A stretch of 64,000 nucleotides of DNA from Actinacidiphila oryziradicis (GTDB taxonomy: Bacteria; Actinomycetota; Actinomycetes; Streptomycetales; Streptomycetaceae). The notes under the pieces are model-generated. The model saw nothing but the letters and a program-made list of their open reading frames with translations. It ran no database searches and was not told the origin of the DNA. A program made the position numbers and the translations under genes. The stretch is from positions 124,001 to 188,000 of the forward strand of contig NZ_SUMC01000001.1 in NCBI RefSeq assembly GCF_005047355.1. The letters run 5' to 3'. Positions 1 to 9,753 of the stretch are shown here, piece by piece (within the stretch, counting starts at the first letter, position 1; each line of letters begins with the position of its first letter).

Positions 1-228
1 TCAGCCGTCTGTGGCACGGACATCCGCGCCCCGCCGCATGGCGATCCGCTGCTCATGCGGTGTTCATCTACGCGCGAATGAAGGCGGTTCGTCATGGACT
101 GATCCCTTTGCGCGACTTGTAACTTGTCGCATTCGCGTCATGTCCAACTTCCGCCACGGACAAGCCTCCACAAGCGGGGTCGCTTGTACCAATGTGTGCG
201 TCAACTGGCGCCCAAATCTTGGACAAGG
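1..228. other. Upstream region of the protease gene, no gene seen
   Basis: No convincing coding region. It holds a short imperfect inverted repeat, GCGAC (112-116) and GTCGC (126-130), and the purine-rich GGACAAGG at 221-228 that serves the protease start. It probably carries the protease promoter, but I cannot define -35/-10 boxes with confidence. Confidence 0.4.
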
Positions 229-234
229 ATGGCC

Positions 235-3200
235 ATGTCCCTCGATCACATACGCGCGAAGAGACGCGTGATGCGCGTCGCGCTGGCAGCGGGCCTCGTC
301 GCCGCGCTCTCCGCGACCGGCCCCGCGACCACCGCGTCCGCCGACCCGTCCGCCGGCCCCGCGGATCCTGTCGTGAAGACGGCCGATGACAAGCTCGGGC
401 CGGCCGACGCCGGACTCCTCGCCAAAGCCAAGGCCGAGGGCGACAAGAACGTCACCTTCATGATCGCCACAAAGCCGGGTGCCACCGAGCAGGTCGCCGG
501 ACAGCTCAACGCCGTCAAGGGCGCTTCCGTGGGCCAGACCTACGACAAGCTCGGCTACGTCCGCGCGACCGTGCCGACCGGCAGCGCGGAGGCGGCGATC
601 GAGAAAGCGCAGAAGCTGTCGTCGGTTCAGGCGATCGACATCAAGCAGGAGATAGCGCTCGACAACCCGAAGCCGTCGGCTGAGTCCAAGTCCAACCAGT
701 CGGCCGCCACCACAGCCACCACCACCTACAGCGGCCCGGACGCCACGACCCCGGCCAAGAACCCGTACCAGCCGGCCTTCGAGACCGGCGCCGTTGACTT
801 CGTCAAGGCCAATCCCAAGGCCGACGGCCGCGGCGTCACCATCGGCATTCTGGACTCCGGTGTGGACCTCGGCCACCCGGCCCTGCAGAAGACCACCACC
901 GGTGAGCGCAAGATCGTCGACTGGGTCACCTCCACCGACCCGATCACGGACGGCGACGCCACCTGGCGCCCGATGGTCACCAACGTCTCCGGCCCCAGCT
1001 TCACCTTCAACAAGCGGACGTACACCGCGGCCGCGGGCTCGTACCAGATCAGCCTGTTCAAGGAGAGCTACACCAGCGGCGGCGACATGGCCGGTGACCT
1101 CAACCGGGACGGTGACACCACCGATTCCTGGGCCGTGCTCTACGACGCAGCCGCGGGCACCGTCCGGGTCGACCTCAATGACAACGGCGACTTCACCGAC
1201 GACGTGGCGATGAAGCCGTACAAGGACGGCTACCAGATCGGGTACTTCGGCACCGACAATCCGGACACCGCCATCTCCGAGCGGATCCCCTTCGTGGTGC
1301 AGATCCGCAAGGACGTACCCATGGACCCGTACGGCGGCACCTGGGTCGGCAAGACGGCCGACTTCGTCAACATCGGCGTCATCGAGTCCGAACACGGCAC
1401 CCACGTCGCCGGCATCACCGCCGCCAACGGCCTGTACGGCGGCTCCAAGGCGAACGGCGCCGCCCCCGGTGCGAAAATCGTGTCGTCCCGCGCCTGCACA
1501 TGGTCCGGTGGCTGCACCAATGTCGCGCTCACCGAGGGCATGATCGACCTCGTCGTCAACCGCGGCGTGGACATCGTCAACATGTCCATCGGCGGCCTGC
1601 CCGGTCTCAACGACGGCAACAACGCCCGCGCCCAGCTCTACACCCGCCTGATCGACACCTACGGTGTCCAGTTGGTCATCTCGGCCGGCAACAGCGGCCC
1701 CGGCGCCAACACCATCGGCGACCCCGGTCTCGCCGACAAGGTCATCAGCGTGGGTGCGACGATCTCCAAGGAGACCTGGGCGGCCAACTACGGCTCCGTC
1801 GTGACCAAGAGGTACGCCCTCCTCCCCTTCTCCTCGCGCGGCCCGCGTGAGGACGGCGGCTTCACCCCGACCATCTCCGCCCCCGGCGCCTCCATCAACA
1901 CCATCCCGACCTGGGAGCCGGGCGGCCCGGTCGCCGAGGCCGGCTACACCCTCCCGCCGGGCTACGCCATGCTCCAGGGCACCTCGATGGCCTCCCCGCA
2001 GGCCACCGGCGCGGCGGCGCTGCTGCTCTCCGCCGCCAAGCAGAGCCGCATCGGCCTCACCCCGGCGAAGCTCCGCACCGCGCTCACCAGCACCGCCACT
2101 CACATCAAGGGCGCGCAGGCCTACGAAGAGGGCTCCGGCCTGATCAACATCGTCAGTGCCTGGCACCTGATCAAGAAGGGCGTCGAGGCGCACGACTACA
2201 CCGTCAAGGCGCCGGTGAACACCGTCTACTCCTCGGCCCTGGCGACCCCCGGCTTCGGCACCGGCATCTACGACCGCGAGGGTGGCCTCAAGACCGGCGA
2301 GCGCCGTACGTACGAGGTCACCATCACCCGCACCACCGGCCCGGACCGCCCGGTCAGGCACACGCTGGAGTGGGCGAACAACGACGGCACCTTCCGTCTC
2401 GACGGCCCGAGCAGCGTATTGCTCCCGCTGAACAAGCCGGTCACCGTCAAGGTGGCCGCCAAGACGTACTCCACCGGCGTCCACACCGCCATCCTGGAGG
2501 TCGACGACAGGAGCACCGGCGGCACCGACACCCAGATCCTCGCCACCGTCGTCGTCTCCAAGCCGCAAGCCGCCCCGTCGTACGCGGTGAACGCGTCCGG
2601 CTCGGTGCAGCGCAACAGCACCAAGTCGTACTTCGTCACCGTCCCCGAGGGCGCCAAGACCCTTGAGGTCGCCATGAACGGCCTGGCCACCGGCAGTCAG
2701 ACCCGGTTCATCGCCATCCCCCCTGAGGGCGTCCCGGCGGACCCGACCACCACGACCAGCTGCTACCCGAACTACTCAACCACCAACGGCTGCCGCCCCG
2801 AACTGCGTTCCTACGCCGACCCGACCCCGGGCGTCTGGGAGATCGAGGTCGAGTCCCGCCGCACGTCGCCGCTGCTCGACAACCCGTACGCCGTGACGGC
2901 CACCGCGCTCGGCGCCACCTTCGACCCGGCGGTCCAGACCCTCGACGAGGCCAAGGCCGGCACCCCCGCCCCGGTCACCTGGAAGGTCACCAACGGCTTC
3001 GCCCCCATCACGGGCAAGCTCCAGGGCGGCCCCCTCGGGTCAACCGCGACCTCGCGCCCGACCATCACGCAGGGTCAGACCGTCACCACCACGGTCGACG
3101 TCCCCGCGGGTGCTTCACGCCTCGACGTCGCCATCGGCAACCCCGGCGACGCCTCCGCCGACCTCGACCTGTACGTGCTGCTCAACGGCACTGTCGTCGG

Positions 3201-3534
3201 CCAGTCCGCGGACGGCGACTCGGAGGAATCGGTAAGCCTCGCCTCCCCTGCCGCCGGTACTTACACCATCCAGGTCGACGGCTACTCCGTCCCGGCGGGC
3301 ACCACCGCGTACGACTACCAGGACATCTTCTACTCCCCCGCCCTCGGCTCGGTGAACGTCGACGACACGCCCGTCTCCCTCGCCGGCGGCGCCTCCGCGA
3401 ACATCTCCGCCGAGGTCCTGGCCAAGGCCCCCGCCCCGGCAGGGCGGGAGTTCTTCGGCGAGGTCAGCCTGCTCAACGCCAACGGCACCGCCGCCGGTGC
3501 AGGAAGCGTGGCCATCGCCAAGGTCATCGGCTGA
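235..3534 (+). CDS. Secreted S8 (subtilisin-like) serine protease, 1099 aa
   Basis: An exported subtilase that hydrolyses peptide bonds outside the cell. From the ATG at 235, a basic N-terminus (AKRR) and an alanine-rich hydrophobic stretch end in ASA|DP, a signal peptidase I site near residue 36. A propeptide-like region follows to about residue 190. The catalytic triad is D207 (ILDSGVD), H387 (HGTHVAG) and S584 (GTSMASP), with oxyanion N486 (SAGNSGPG). A large insert between Asp and His includes an acidic, possibly calcium-binding DLNRDGD segment. The last ~450 residues form C-terminal beta-rich modules ending in a pre-peptidase C-terminal-like domain (DLDLYVLLNG, YTIQVDGY). GGACAAGG lies 6 nt upstream of 235; in-frame ATGs at 229 and 271 are alternatives. 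The gene stands alone and ends before a strong hairpin. Substrate unknown. Confidence 0.93.
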   Translation: MSLDHIRAKRRVMRVALAAGLVAALSATGPATTASADPSAGPADPVVKTADDKLGPADAGLLAKAKAEGDKNVTFMIATKPGATEQVAGQLNAVKGASVGQTYDKLGYVRATVPTGSAEAAIEKAQKLSSVQAIDIKQEIALDNPKPSAESKSNQSAATTATTTYSGPDATTPAKNPYQPAFETGAVDFVKANPKADGRGVTIGILDSGVDLGHPALQKTTTGERKIVDWVTSTDPITDGDATWRPMVTNVSGPSFTFNKRTYTAAAGSYQISLFKESYTSGGDMAGDLNRDGDTTDSWAVLYDAAAGTVRVDLNDNGDFTDDVAMKPYKDGYQIGYFGTDNPDTAISERIPFVVQIRKDVPMDPYGGTWVGKTADFVNIGVIESEHGTHVAGITAANGLYGGSKANGAAPGAKIVSSRACTWSGGCTNVALTEGMIDLVVNRGVDIVNMSIGGLPGLNDGNNARAQLYTRLIDTYGVQLVISAGNSGPGANTIGDPGLADKVISVGATISKETWAANYGSVVTKRYALLPFSSRGPREDGGFTPTISAPGASINTIPTWEPGGPVAEAGYTLPPGYAMLQGTSMASPQATGAAALLLSAAKQSRIGLTPAKLRTALTSTATHIKGAQAYEEGSGLINIVSAWHLIKKGVEAHDYTVKAPVNTVYSSALATPGFGTGIYDREGGLKTGERRTYEVTITRTTGPDRPVRHTLEWANNDGTFRLDGPSSVLLPLNKPVTVKVAAKTYSTGVHTAILEVDDRSTGGTDTQILATVVVSKPQAAPSYAVNASGSVQRNSTKSYFVTVPEGAKTLEVAMNGLATGSQTRFIAIPPEGVPADPTTTTSCYPNYSTTNGCRPELRSYADPTPGVWEIEVESRRTSPLLDNPYAVTATALGATFDPAVQTLDEAKAGTPAPVTWKVTNGFAPITGKLQGGPLGSTATSRPTITQGQTVTTTVDVPAGASRLDVAIGNPGDASADLDLYVLLNGTVVGQSADGDSEESVSLASPAAGTYTIQVDGYSVPAGTTAYDYQDIFYSPALGSVNVDDTPVSLAGGASANISAEVLAKAPAPAGREFFGEVSLLNANGTAAGAGSVAIAKVIG

Positions 3535-3561
3535 CCTGACGGCCGCCGGACCGGCGGCGCA

Positions 3562-3599
3562 GCAGCGGGGCGGTGCTCTCCGGAGCACCGCCCCGCTGC
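3562..3599 (+). terminator. Hairpin terminator after the protease gene
   Basis: A perfect 17-bp stem (3562-3578 with 3583-3599) around a TCCG tetraloop, starting 27 nt after the protease stop. No T-tract follows, as is common for Streptomyces terminators. Confidence 0.8.
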
Positions 3600-3639
3600 A
3601 CGTCAGGTGTCAGGCGACACCAGGTAACGCGCGGCTCCT

Positions 3640-3835
3640 TCAGCCCCCGCACCGCGCGGAGCAGGGCCGGGAGGACGGTAACCTGCCGGAGCCGGGCGAG
3701 CGGGGCCCCGACGCAGCGGTGAATGCCATGGCCGAAGGGTTGGCGGCGAGGAGGAAGAGCACGCGGGGTCGTACAGCAGGCTGAGGACGCTCAGTGCGAT
3801 CTGGTCGGTGGTGGTCTCGTACCGGGCCGTCCGCG
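3640..3835 (-). pseudogene. Cytochrome P450 remnant (I-helix region), frameshifted
   Basis: Minus-strand translation near 3770-3826 gives YETTTDQIALSVLSLLYDP, which resembles the P450 I-helix (A/G-G-x-E-T-T followed by a helix). The next segment, VLFLLAANPSAMAFTAA, continues P450-like in a different frame. No heme-binding FxxGxHxCxG segment or start is present. I read it as a short decayed piece of a P450 gene; family assignment rests on a single motif. Confidence 0.4.
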
Positions 3836-3844
3836 ATCCGGCGC

Positions 3845-3960
3845 TCATCCGGCCCGGTCGATCGGCCCGTAGTGGGTGTCGGCCAGAACGACGACCCGCG
3901 TCCCGTCCAGACCACGGCCCAGCCGCGGGACGGTGACATCCACCCGCTTGACCCGGGGCA
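3845..3960 (-). pseudogene. Metallophosphoesterase N-terminal remnant
   Basis: The minus strand encodes VKRVDVTVPRL followed by VVVLADTHYGPIDR. This matches the start of calcineurin-like metallophosphoesterases, where D-x-H ligates the first metal. It stops with TGA right after DRAG and lacks all later metal-binding motifs (GDxxD, GNHD, GHxH). It abuts the P450 remnant, so two unrelated broken genes are fused here. No intact upstream membrane part is visible. Confidence 0.5.
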
Positions 3961-4424
3961 CCCGAGCCTGCGCAGCCGGGCGTGCTCCGTGCCGTCGACA
4001 TTGATGATGGAGTCGGGCGCGGGATTGGAGACGCGGAGTTTCGGCGCGTCCGGCTGCGCCCGGCCGGCAACTGGTGTCGCTGACCACCCGCGTGCCCACA
4101 CCATTGGGTGCTTTCGCCCACGCCGGCGGTCGCGGGTCGTCGAGGGTCATGACTGCCGGCAGCCACCCTATGGGCAGGATCGCGGAGACCTCTGGATCTC
4201 CTTCCGGATCTTCTTCGGGGCCGGTTCCCGGGTCCCCGCACGGGCGGGACCGTCCCCGGGCGGTCCCTGCGACCATCCTGATCAAGAAACCCCGACGCCA
4301 CGGCGAAACCGCCGGATTGCCCGACCCGTGCCCCACACCCGCCCTGATCGCAGGGAAATCCCTCGACCGGTGCGCCTCCACAGCGTGCGAGGATGGCGAA
4401 AAACCCGACGAAGGAGACGGACAC

Positions 4425-7013
4425 GTGCCTGGCACGAACCTCACCCGTGAGGAGGCGCGGCAGCGCGCGCGCCTCCTCACCGTGGACTCTTACGAGATCG
4501 ACCTCGACCTGGGCGGAGCGCAGGACGGGGGCACCTTCCGGTCCGTGACCACGGTGCGCTTCGACTCCGCGGAGGCAGGTGCGTCGACATTCATCGACCT
4601 GGTGGCGCCGACTGTGCACGAGGTGGTGCTGAACGGGACGGCGCTGGATCCGGCGGAGGTCTTCGCGGACTCGCGGATCGCTCTTCCGTCGCTGGAGGCG
4701 GGCCCGAACGAGCTGCGGGTCGTAGCGGACGCGGCGTACACGAACTCCGGCGAGGGGCTGCACCGCTTCGTCGACCCGGTCGACAAGCAGGCGTACCTCT
4801 ACACGCAGTTCGAGGTGCCGGACGCGCGCCGGGTCTTCGCCAGCTTCGAGCAGCCGGACCTGAAGGGCACCTTCCAGTTCACGGTGAAGGCCCCGGCAGG
4901 CTGGACGGTCATCTCCAACTCGCCCACCCCCGAGCCGCAGGACAACGTCTGGCGGTTCCAGCCCACGCCCCGTATCTCCACGTACATCACCGCGCTCATC
5001 GCGGGCCCGTACCACGCGGTGCACAGCAGCTGGCAGGGCGGCCCCGACGGTCGTTCCGTGCCGCTCGGCATCTACTGCCGGCCGTCGCTGGCCGAGCACC
5101 TGGACGCTGACGCGATCTTCGAGGTGACCCGGCAGGGCTTCGACTGGTTCCAGGAGAAGTTCGACTTCGCGTACCCATTCGAGAAGTACGACCAGCTCTT
5201 CGTGCCCGAGTTCAACGCCGGCGCGATGGAGAACGCGGGCGCGGTGACCATCCGCGACCAGTACGTCTTCCGGTCGAAGGTCACCGACGCGGCGTACGAG
5301 ATGCGGGCCGAGACCCTCCTGCACGAGCTGGCGCACATGTGGTTCGGCGACCTGGTCACCATGGAGTGGTGGAACGACCTGTGGCTGAACGAGTCGTTCG
5401 CCACCTACACCTCCATCGCCTGTCAGGCCGACGCGCCGGACAGCCGCTGGCCGCACTCGTGGACCAGCTTCGCCAACTCCATGAAGACCTGGGCCTACCG
5501 GCAGGACCAGCTGCCGTCCACCCACCCGATCATGGCGGAGATCAATGACCTGGACGACGTCCTGGTCAACTTCGACGGCATCACGTACGCCAAGGGCGCG
5601 TCGGTGCTGAAGCAGCTTGTCGCGTATGTCGGGGTCGATGAGTTCTTCGCCGGCGTACAGGCGTACTTCAGGCGCCACGCGTGGGGCAACACCCGGCTGG
5701 CCGATCTGCTCGGCGCGTTGGAGGAGACCAGCGGGCGCGACCTCAAGGCCTGGTCGAAGGCATGGCTGGAGACCGCCGGCATCAACATCCTCCGCCCGGA
5801 GATCTCCGTGGACGACTCGGGCGTCATCACCTCCTTCGCCGTACGCCAGGAGGCCCCCGCGCTCCCGCCCGGCGCCAAGGGCGAAGCCGTACTGCGGCCG
5901 CACCGGATCGCGATCGGCACCTACGAGCTTTCCCCTGACGGGGGCGGAGGGGCCAAGCTGGTCCGTACGAACCGGGTCGAGCTGGATGTCGACGGCGGCC
6001 TCACCGAGGTGCCGCAGCTGGTCGGCGCCACCCGCCCGGACGTCGTACTGCTCAACGACGACGACCTGTCGTACGCCAAGGTCCGCCTCGACGATGCCTC
6101 GCTGGCAACCGTCCGCGACCACCTCGGCGACTTCACCGAGTCGCTGCCGCGCGCGCTGGTCTGGGCTTCGGCCTGGGACATGACGCGCGACGGCGAACTG
6201 GCCGCCCGCGACTACCTGGAGCTGGTGCTCTCCGGCATCACCAAGGAGTCCGACATCGGCGTCGTGCAGTCGCTGCACCGGCAGGTGAAGCTAGCGATCG
6301 ACCTCTACGCCGACCCGGCGTGGCGCGAGACGGGCCTGGCCCGCTGGACCTCCGCCGCCCTCGAACAGCTCCGCGCCGCCGCCCCCGGCAGCGACCACCA
6401 GCTGGCCTGGACCCGGGCGTTCGCCGCCACCGCCCGCACCCCCGAGCAGCTGGACCTGCTGGCAGGGCTGTTGGACGGTACGGAGACGATCGACGGCCTC
6501 GCCGTCGACACCGAGCTGCGCTGGTCGCTCCTGCAACGGCTCGCCGCCACCGGGCGCGCCCACGACCAGGCGATCGACGCCGAGCTGGCCCTCGACCCGA
6601 CCTCCGCCGGCGAGCGCCACGCCGCGACCGCCCGCGCCGCCCGCCCGACCCCTGAGGCCAAGGCCGAGGTCTGGGCCTCCGTCGTCGAGGACGACAAGCT
6701 GGCGAACGCGGTCCAGGAGGCCGTCATCGACGGCTTCGTCCAGACCGACCAGCGTGAGCTGCTCGCCCCCTACACCGCCAAGTACTTCGCGGCGGTCAAG
6801 GACATCTGGAAGTCCCGCAGCCACGAGATCGCCCAGCAGATCGTCCTCGGCCTGTACCCGGCCCTCCAGGTGTCCCAGGGCACCCTCGACGCCACCGACG
6901 CCTGGCTCGCGGACACCGACCTGGTGCCGGCTCTGCGCCGCCTCGTCGTCGAATCCCGCGCGGGCGTCGAGCGCGCCCTGAAGGCCCAGGCAGCGGACGC
7001 GGCCGCCGGCTGA
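4425..7013 (+). CDS. pepN: Aminopeptidase N (M1 metallopeptidase)
   Basis: A zinc aminopeptidase that removes N-terminal residues from peptides in the cytoplasm; no signal peptide. The GTG at 4425 is chosen because AAGGAGA (4411-4417) sits 8 nt ahead and the resulting 862-aa protein opens TREEARQRARLLTVDSYEID, the usual actinobacterial PepN start. The open frame extends further upstream to 4074 without family-like sequence. The exopeptidase motif GAMENAG is encoded near 5218-5238. The zinc site is HELAH (H300, E301, H304) with the third ligand E323 in NESFA. The C-terminal half is the helical ERAP1-like domain. Monocistronic, closed by a hairpin. Confidence 0.96.
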   Translation: MPGTNLTREEARQRARLLTVDSYEIDLDLGGAQDGGTFRSVTTVRFDSAEAGASTFIDLVAPTVHEVVLNGTALDPAEVFADSRIALPSLEAGPNELRVVADAAYTNSGEGLHRFVDPVDKQAYLYTQFEVPDARRVFASFEQPDLKGTFQFTVKAPAGWTVISNSPTPEPQDNVWRFQPTPRISTYITALIAGPYHAVHSSWQGGPDGRSVPLGIYCRPSLAEHLDADAIFEVTRQGFDWFQEKFDFAYPFEKYDQLFVPEFNAGAMENAGAVTIRDQYVFRSKVTDAAYEMRAETLLHELAHMWFGDLVTMEWWNDLWLNESFATYTSIACQADAPDSRWPHSWTSFANSMKTWAYRQDQLPSTHPIMAEINDLDDVLVNFDGITYAKGASVLKQLVAYVGVDEFFAGVQAYFRRHAWGNTRLADLLGALEETSGRDLKAWSKAWLETAGINILRPEISVDDSGVITSFAVRQEAPALPPGAKGEAVLRPHRIAIGTYELSPDGGGGAKLVRTNRVELDVDGGLTEVPQLVGATRPDVVLLNDDDLSYAKVRLDDASLATVRDHLGDFTESLPRALVWASAWDMTRDGELAARDYLELVLSGITKESDIGVVQSLHRQVKLAIDLYADPAWRETGLARWTSAALEQLRAAAPGSDHQLAWTRAFAATARTPEQLDLLAGLLDGTETIDGLAVDTELRWSLLQRLAATGRAHDQAIDAELALDPTSAGERHAATARAARPTPEAKAEVWASVVEDDKLANAVQEAVIDGFVQTDQRELLAPYTAKYFAAVKDIWKSRSHEIAQQIVLGLYPALQVSQGTLDATDAWLADTDLVPALRRLVVESRAGVERALKAQAADAAAG

Positions 7014-7017
7014 CACC

Positions 7018-7048
7018 GGTACCCCCGCGCCCACGGCGCGGGGGTACC
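7018..7048. terminator. Hairpin terminator after pepN
   Basis: A perfect 14-bp stem (7018-7031 with 7035-7048) and a 3-nt loop directly after the pepN stop. It may also serve the convergent small gene ending at 7132. Confidence 0.8.
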
Positions 7049-7131
7049 GCCCGCTGAACGTACGACGAGGACGCCCTCGGCCCGTTTCCACGGCCTCGGG
7101 GCGCCCTCGGAGGGAGTATGCGGCGGAGCGG

Positions 7132-7368
7132 TCAGCCCTGCTGGTTCTTGCGGGACTTGTCGGTCACGATGACCAGGCCCGCGATGATCGCGAAAAGCGC
7201 GATCGGGGTCGCCACGAAGAGGCCCAGGGTCTGGAAGACGTTCAGACCGGGGCCCGGGTCGTCGCCCCTGGTGAGAGCGAACGCGGGGGACGACATCAGC
7301 AGCATCAGCGTCGTACCAGCGGTGATGGCTCCGGCGCGCAGGGCGTTCTTGTTGACCATTTTGCTCAC
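7132..7368 (-). CDS. Small membrane protein, 78 aa, unknown function
   Basis: Residues ~10-32 form a signal-like hydrophobic segment (GAITAGTTLMLLMSSPAFA) and ~45-68 a transmembrane helix (TLGLFVATPIALFAIIAGLVIV), followed by a basic tail (DKSRKNQQ). A small cell-surface or single-pass membrane protein. The start may be GTG 7368 or ATG 7359; neither has a strong ribosome site. Convergent with pepN, 48 nt downstream of malQ's stop on the same strand side. I do not recognise a characterised family. Confidence 0.7.
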   Translation of the reverse strand: MSKMVNKNALRAGAITAGTTLMLLMSSPAFALTRGDDPGPGLNVFQTLGLFVATPIALFAIIAGLVIVTDKSRKNQQG

Positions 7369-7416
7369 GGAAACAACGTACCCGGCGCCCTCCAGGACCG
7401 CGCGTCCGGGGTGGCC

Positions 7417-9540
7417 TTATGGCTGCTGGGGGGCGTTCGCCACCAGCGCGGCCCGTACATCCTCCACCAGGGCATGCAGCCGCGGTGACGCGGCGAGCTG
7501 CTCGATCGTGACGGGACGGCCCTGCGCGTCCGCGATCGGCAGCCGCCAGTTGGGGTACTGGTCCGAGGTGCCCGGCAGATTCTGCGGACGGCGGTCGCCG
7601 ACCGCGTCCGGCAGCCAGATGCCCAGCATCCGCGCCGGGGTCCTGGCCAGGAAGCGGTGGACGGCCTTGACCGCCGCCTCCTCGTCGCCCGCCCCCTCCG
7701 GCAGCAGTCCCAGCCGCCCCAGCAGCGCCAGCCACTCGGCGACCTCGACCGCGTCCTCGGCCTGCTCCTCCGCCAGCGGACGGTTCAGCAGCCCCAGCCG
7801 GTGCCGCAGCTCCACATGCTCACCGGTCAGCCTGGCCGCCGTGCTCGGCAGGTCATGCGTCGTCACGGTGGCCAGGCTCCCGGCACGCCACGCCTCCGGC
7901 CGCAACGGACGGCCGTCCGCGCCCTCTCCTTCATAGTTCCGCTCGAACCACAGCACCGACGTCCCGAGCACACCCCGGTCCGCCAACCGCTCCCGTACGC
8001 CCGGCTCGACCGTGCCCAGGTCCTCGCCTATCACCACCGCCCCCGCCCGGTGCGCCTCCAGCGCCAGCACGCCGAGCATCGCCTCCGCGTCGTAACGGAC
8101 GTAACACCCCTCCGTCGGCGGCCGCCCCTCCGGCACCCACCACAGCCGGAACAGCCCCATCACATGGTCGATCCGCAGTCCCCCGGCATGCCGCAGCACA
8201 CCCCGCAGCAACTCCCGGAACGGGGCGTACCCCGTCGCGTCCAGCGCGTCCGGCCGCCATGGCGGCAGACCCCAGTCCTGGCCCCGCGAATTGAACGCGT
8301 CCGGCGGCGCACCGACCGACATGCCCTTCGCCAGCGCGTCCTGCATCGCCCAGGCGTCGGACCCCGAAGGATGCACCCCCACCGCCAGGTCGTGCACGAT
8401 CCCGACCGCCATCCCGGCGTCCCGCGCCGCTTGCTGCGCCGCTCCCAGCTGGCTGTCGGTCAGCCATGCCAGCCAGCAGTGGAAGTCCACCTGGCCCAGA
8501 TGGCCGCTGCGGGCCCTCGCCACCTGCGGCGACCGCGGATCGCGCAGCCCGGCCGGCCAGCCGTGCCAGTCCGGGCCGTGAATCTCCGCGAGCGCCGACC
8601 AGGTGGCGTGGTCGTCCAGCGGCTGGCCCTGCTCCGCCAGAAAATCGCAGTACGCCGCCCTCCTGCCGGGGCTCAGCGGCACCTTCCGTACCAGCGTCAG
8701 CGCCTCACGCTTCAGCTCCCACACCGCGTCCCGGTCGATCAGCGCGTCCTTCTGCAGCACCGAGTCGCGCAGCGTAGCCGCCTTGACCAGGAGCTCCGCG
8801 GCCCGCTCCCGGTCCGCCGGCTCCAGGTACGCGTACTCCGGCACCTCCTCCACCCGCAGATACACCGGGTCCGGGAAGTGGCGCGACGACGGCCGGTACG
8901 GCGACGGATCCGTCGGCTGCCCCGGGCCGCCAGGCACCGCCACGTGCAGCGGATTGACCTGCAGGAACCCCGCGTGCAGCCCGCGGCCCGCCCAGGCCGC
9001 GAGGTCGGCGAGATCGCCGAGGTCGCCCATCCCCCAGGAGCGTTCCGAGAGCACGGAGTAGAGCTGCGCCATGAATCCGAAACTCCGTGCGCTCGGGCCC
9101 GCGAGCCGCTCCGGCGCCACAATCAGCTGCGCGTTCGCCGTGCGGCCATCCGGTGCCTGGGCACGCAGCACATATCTGCCGACTTCCAGCCCGTCCGGGC
9201 GTGTCGGATCCCACCCCCGCTCCCCGACTCTCAGCACCGTCCCCTCCGGCAACCCCTCCAGCCCCTCCGGCCGGGTCCGCCGCCCCGCCCTGACGACCAC
9301 ATTGCGCGGCAGCAGCTGATTCCGCTGCCGCTGTTCATGCGCCGCCAGCGCCTCCCGTACGGCGCTGGGCGTCGACGCGTCCACCCCCAGGGCCGCCAGC
9401 ACCGCGACCACCGTCTCCTCCGGCACCGCCACCACCGCCCGCGGCGACGGCCGGTACGTCGTCGCCACCCCATGCACCCCCGCCAGCCGGTCCAACGGCT
9501 GCGGCTGCGCCTTCCCCTGTGCCTGTGCTTCGCCTTGCAT
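7417..9540 (-). CDS. malQ: 4-alpha-glucanotransferase (GH77, amylomaltase)
   Basis: Transfers alpha-1,4-glucan segments between maltodextrins in cytoplasmic maltose/glycogen metabolism. The 707-aa length is typical of the long bacterial MalQ type with an N-terminal extension. GH77 catalytic residues are visible: nucleophile D458 (GLRIDHVMGL), acid/base E506 (IGEDLGT) and transition-state stabiliser D563 (TTHDLPS). The substrate-binding stretch GLPPWRPDAL is also present. The N-terminal ~150 residues carry the carbohydrate-binding-like region. Starts at ATG 9540. It stands alone; no linked maltose regulator is visible. Confidence 0.95.
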   Translation of the reverse strand: MQGEAQAQGKAQPQPLDRLAGVHGVATTYRPSPRAVVAVPEETVVAVLAALGVDASTPSAVREALAAHEQRQRNQLLPRNVVVRAGRRTRPEGLEGLPEGTVLRVGERGWDPTRPDGLEVGRYVLRAQAPDGRTANAQLIVAPERLAGPSARSFGFMAQLYSVLSERSWGMGDLGDLADLAAWAGRGLHAGFLQVNPLHVAVPGGPGQPTDPSPYRPSSRHFPDPVYLRVEEVPEYAYLEPADRERAAELLVKAATLRDSVLQKDALIDRDAVWELKREALTLVRKVPLSPGRRAAYCDFLAEQGQPLDDHATWSALAEIHGPDWHGWPAGLRDPRSPQVARARSGHLGQVDFHCWLAWLTDSQLGAAQQAARDAGMAVGIVHDLAVGVHPSGSDAWAMQDALAKGMSVGAPPDAFNSRGQDWGLPPWRPDALDATGYAPFRELLRGVLRHAGGLRIDHVMGLFRLWWVPEGRPPTEGCYVRYDAEAMLGVLALEAHRAGAVVIGEDLGTVEPGVRERLADRGVLGTSVLWFERNYEGEGADGRPLRPEAWRAGSLATVTTHDLPSTAARLTGEHVELRHRLGLLNRPLAEEQAEDAVEVAEWLALLGRLGLLPEGAGDEEAAVKAVHRFLARTPARMLGIWLPDAVGDRRPQNLPGTSDQYPNWRLPIADAQGRPVTIEQLAASPRLHALVEDVRAALVANAPQQP

Positions 9541-9753
9541 CAGATGTCCGCCGCCCCCGCGCCGGCCGCCGGCTCGCTCGTCAACAGCGGCGGCTCACTC
9601 GTCAACGGCGGCTCGGTCCGCCCGCACTCGTGCTCCCGCTCCACTTGGCCCTCCGGGGGTCGGCGGCATCGGACACGTCAGCCATACCCACTGCGTGCGG
9701 CGCCATCCCTGCCCGGGGGGCGCAGGCCAGGGATGCGCGGCTTCAGCCGTCGG

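Noticed and set aside
64..2568. Very long minus-strand open frame over the protease gene
   Set aside because: Antisense shadow of high-GC coding: composition dominated by Gly/Arg/Val/Asp with no domain, while the plus strand has an intact protease.
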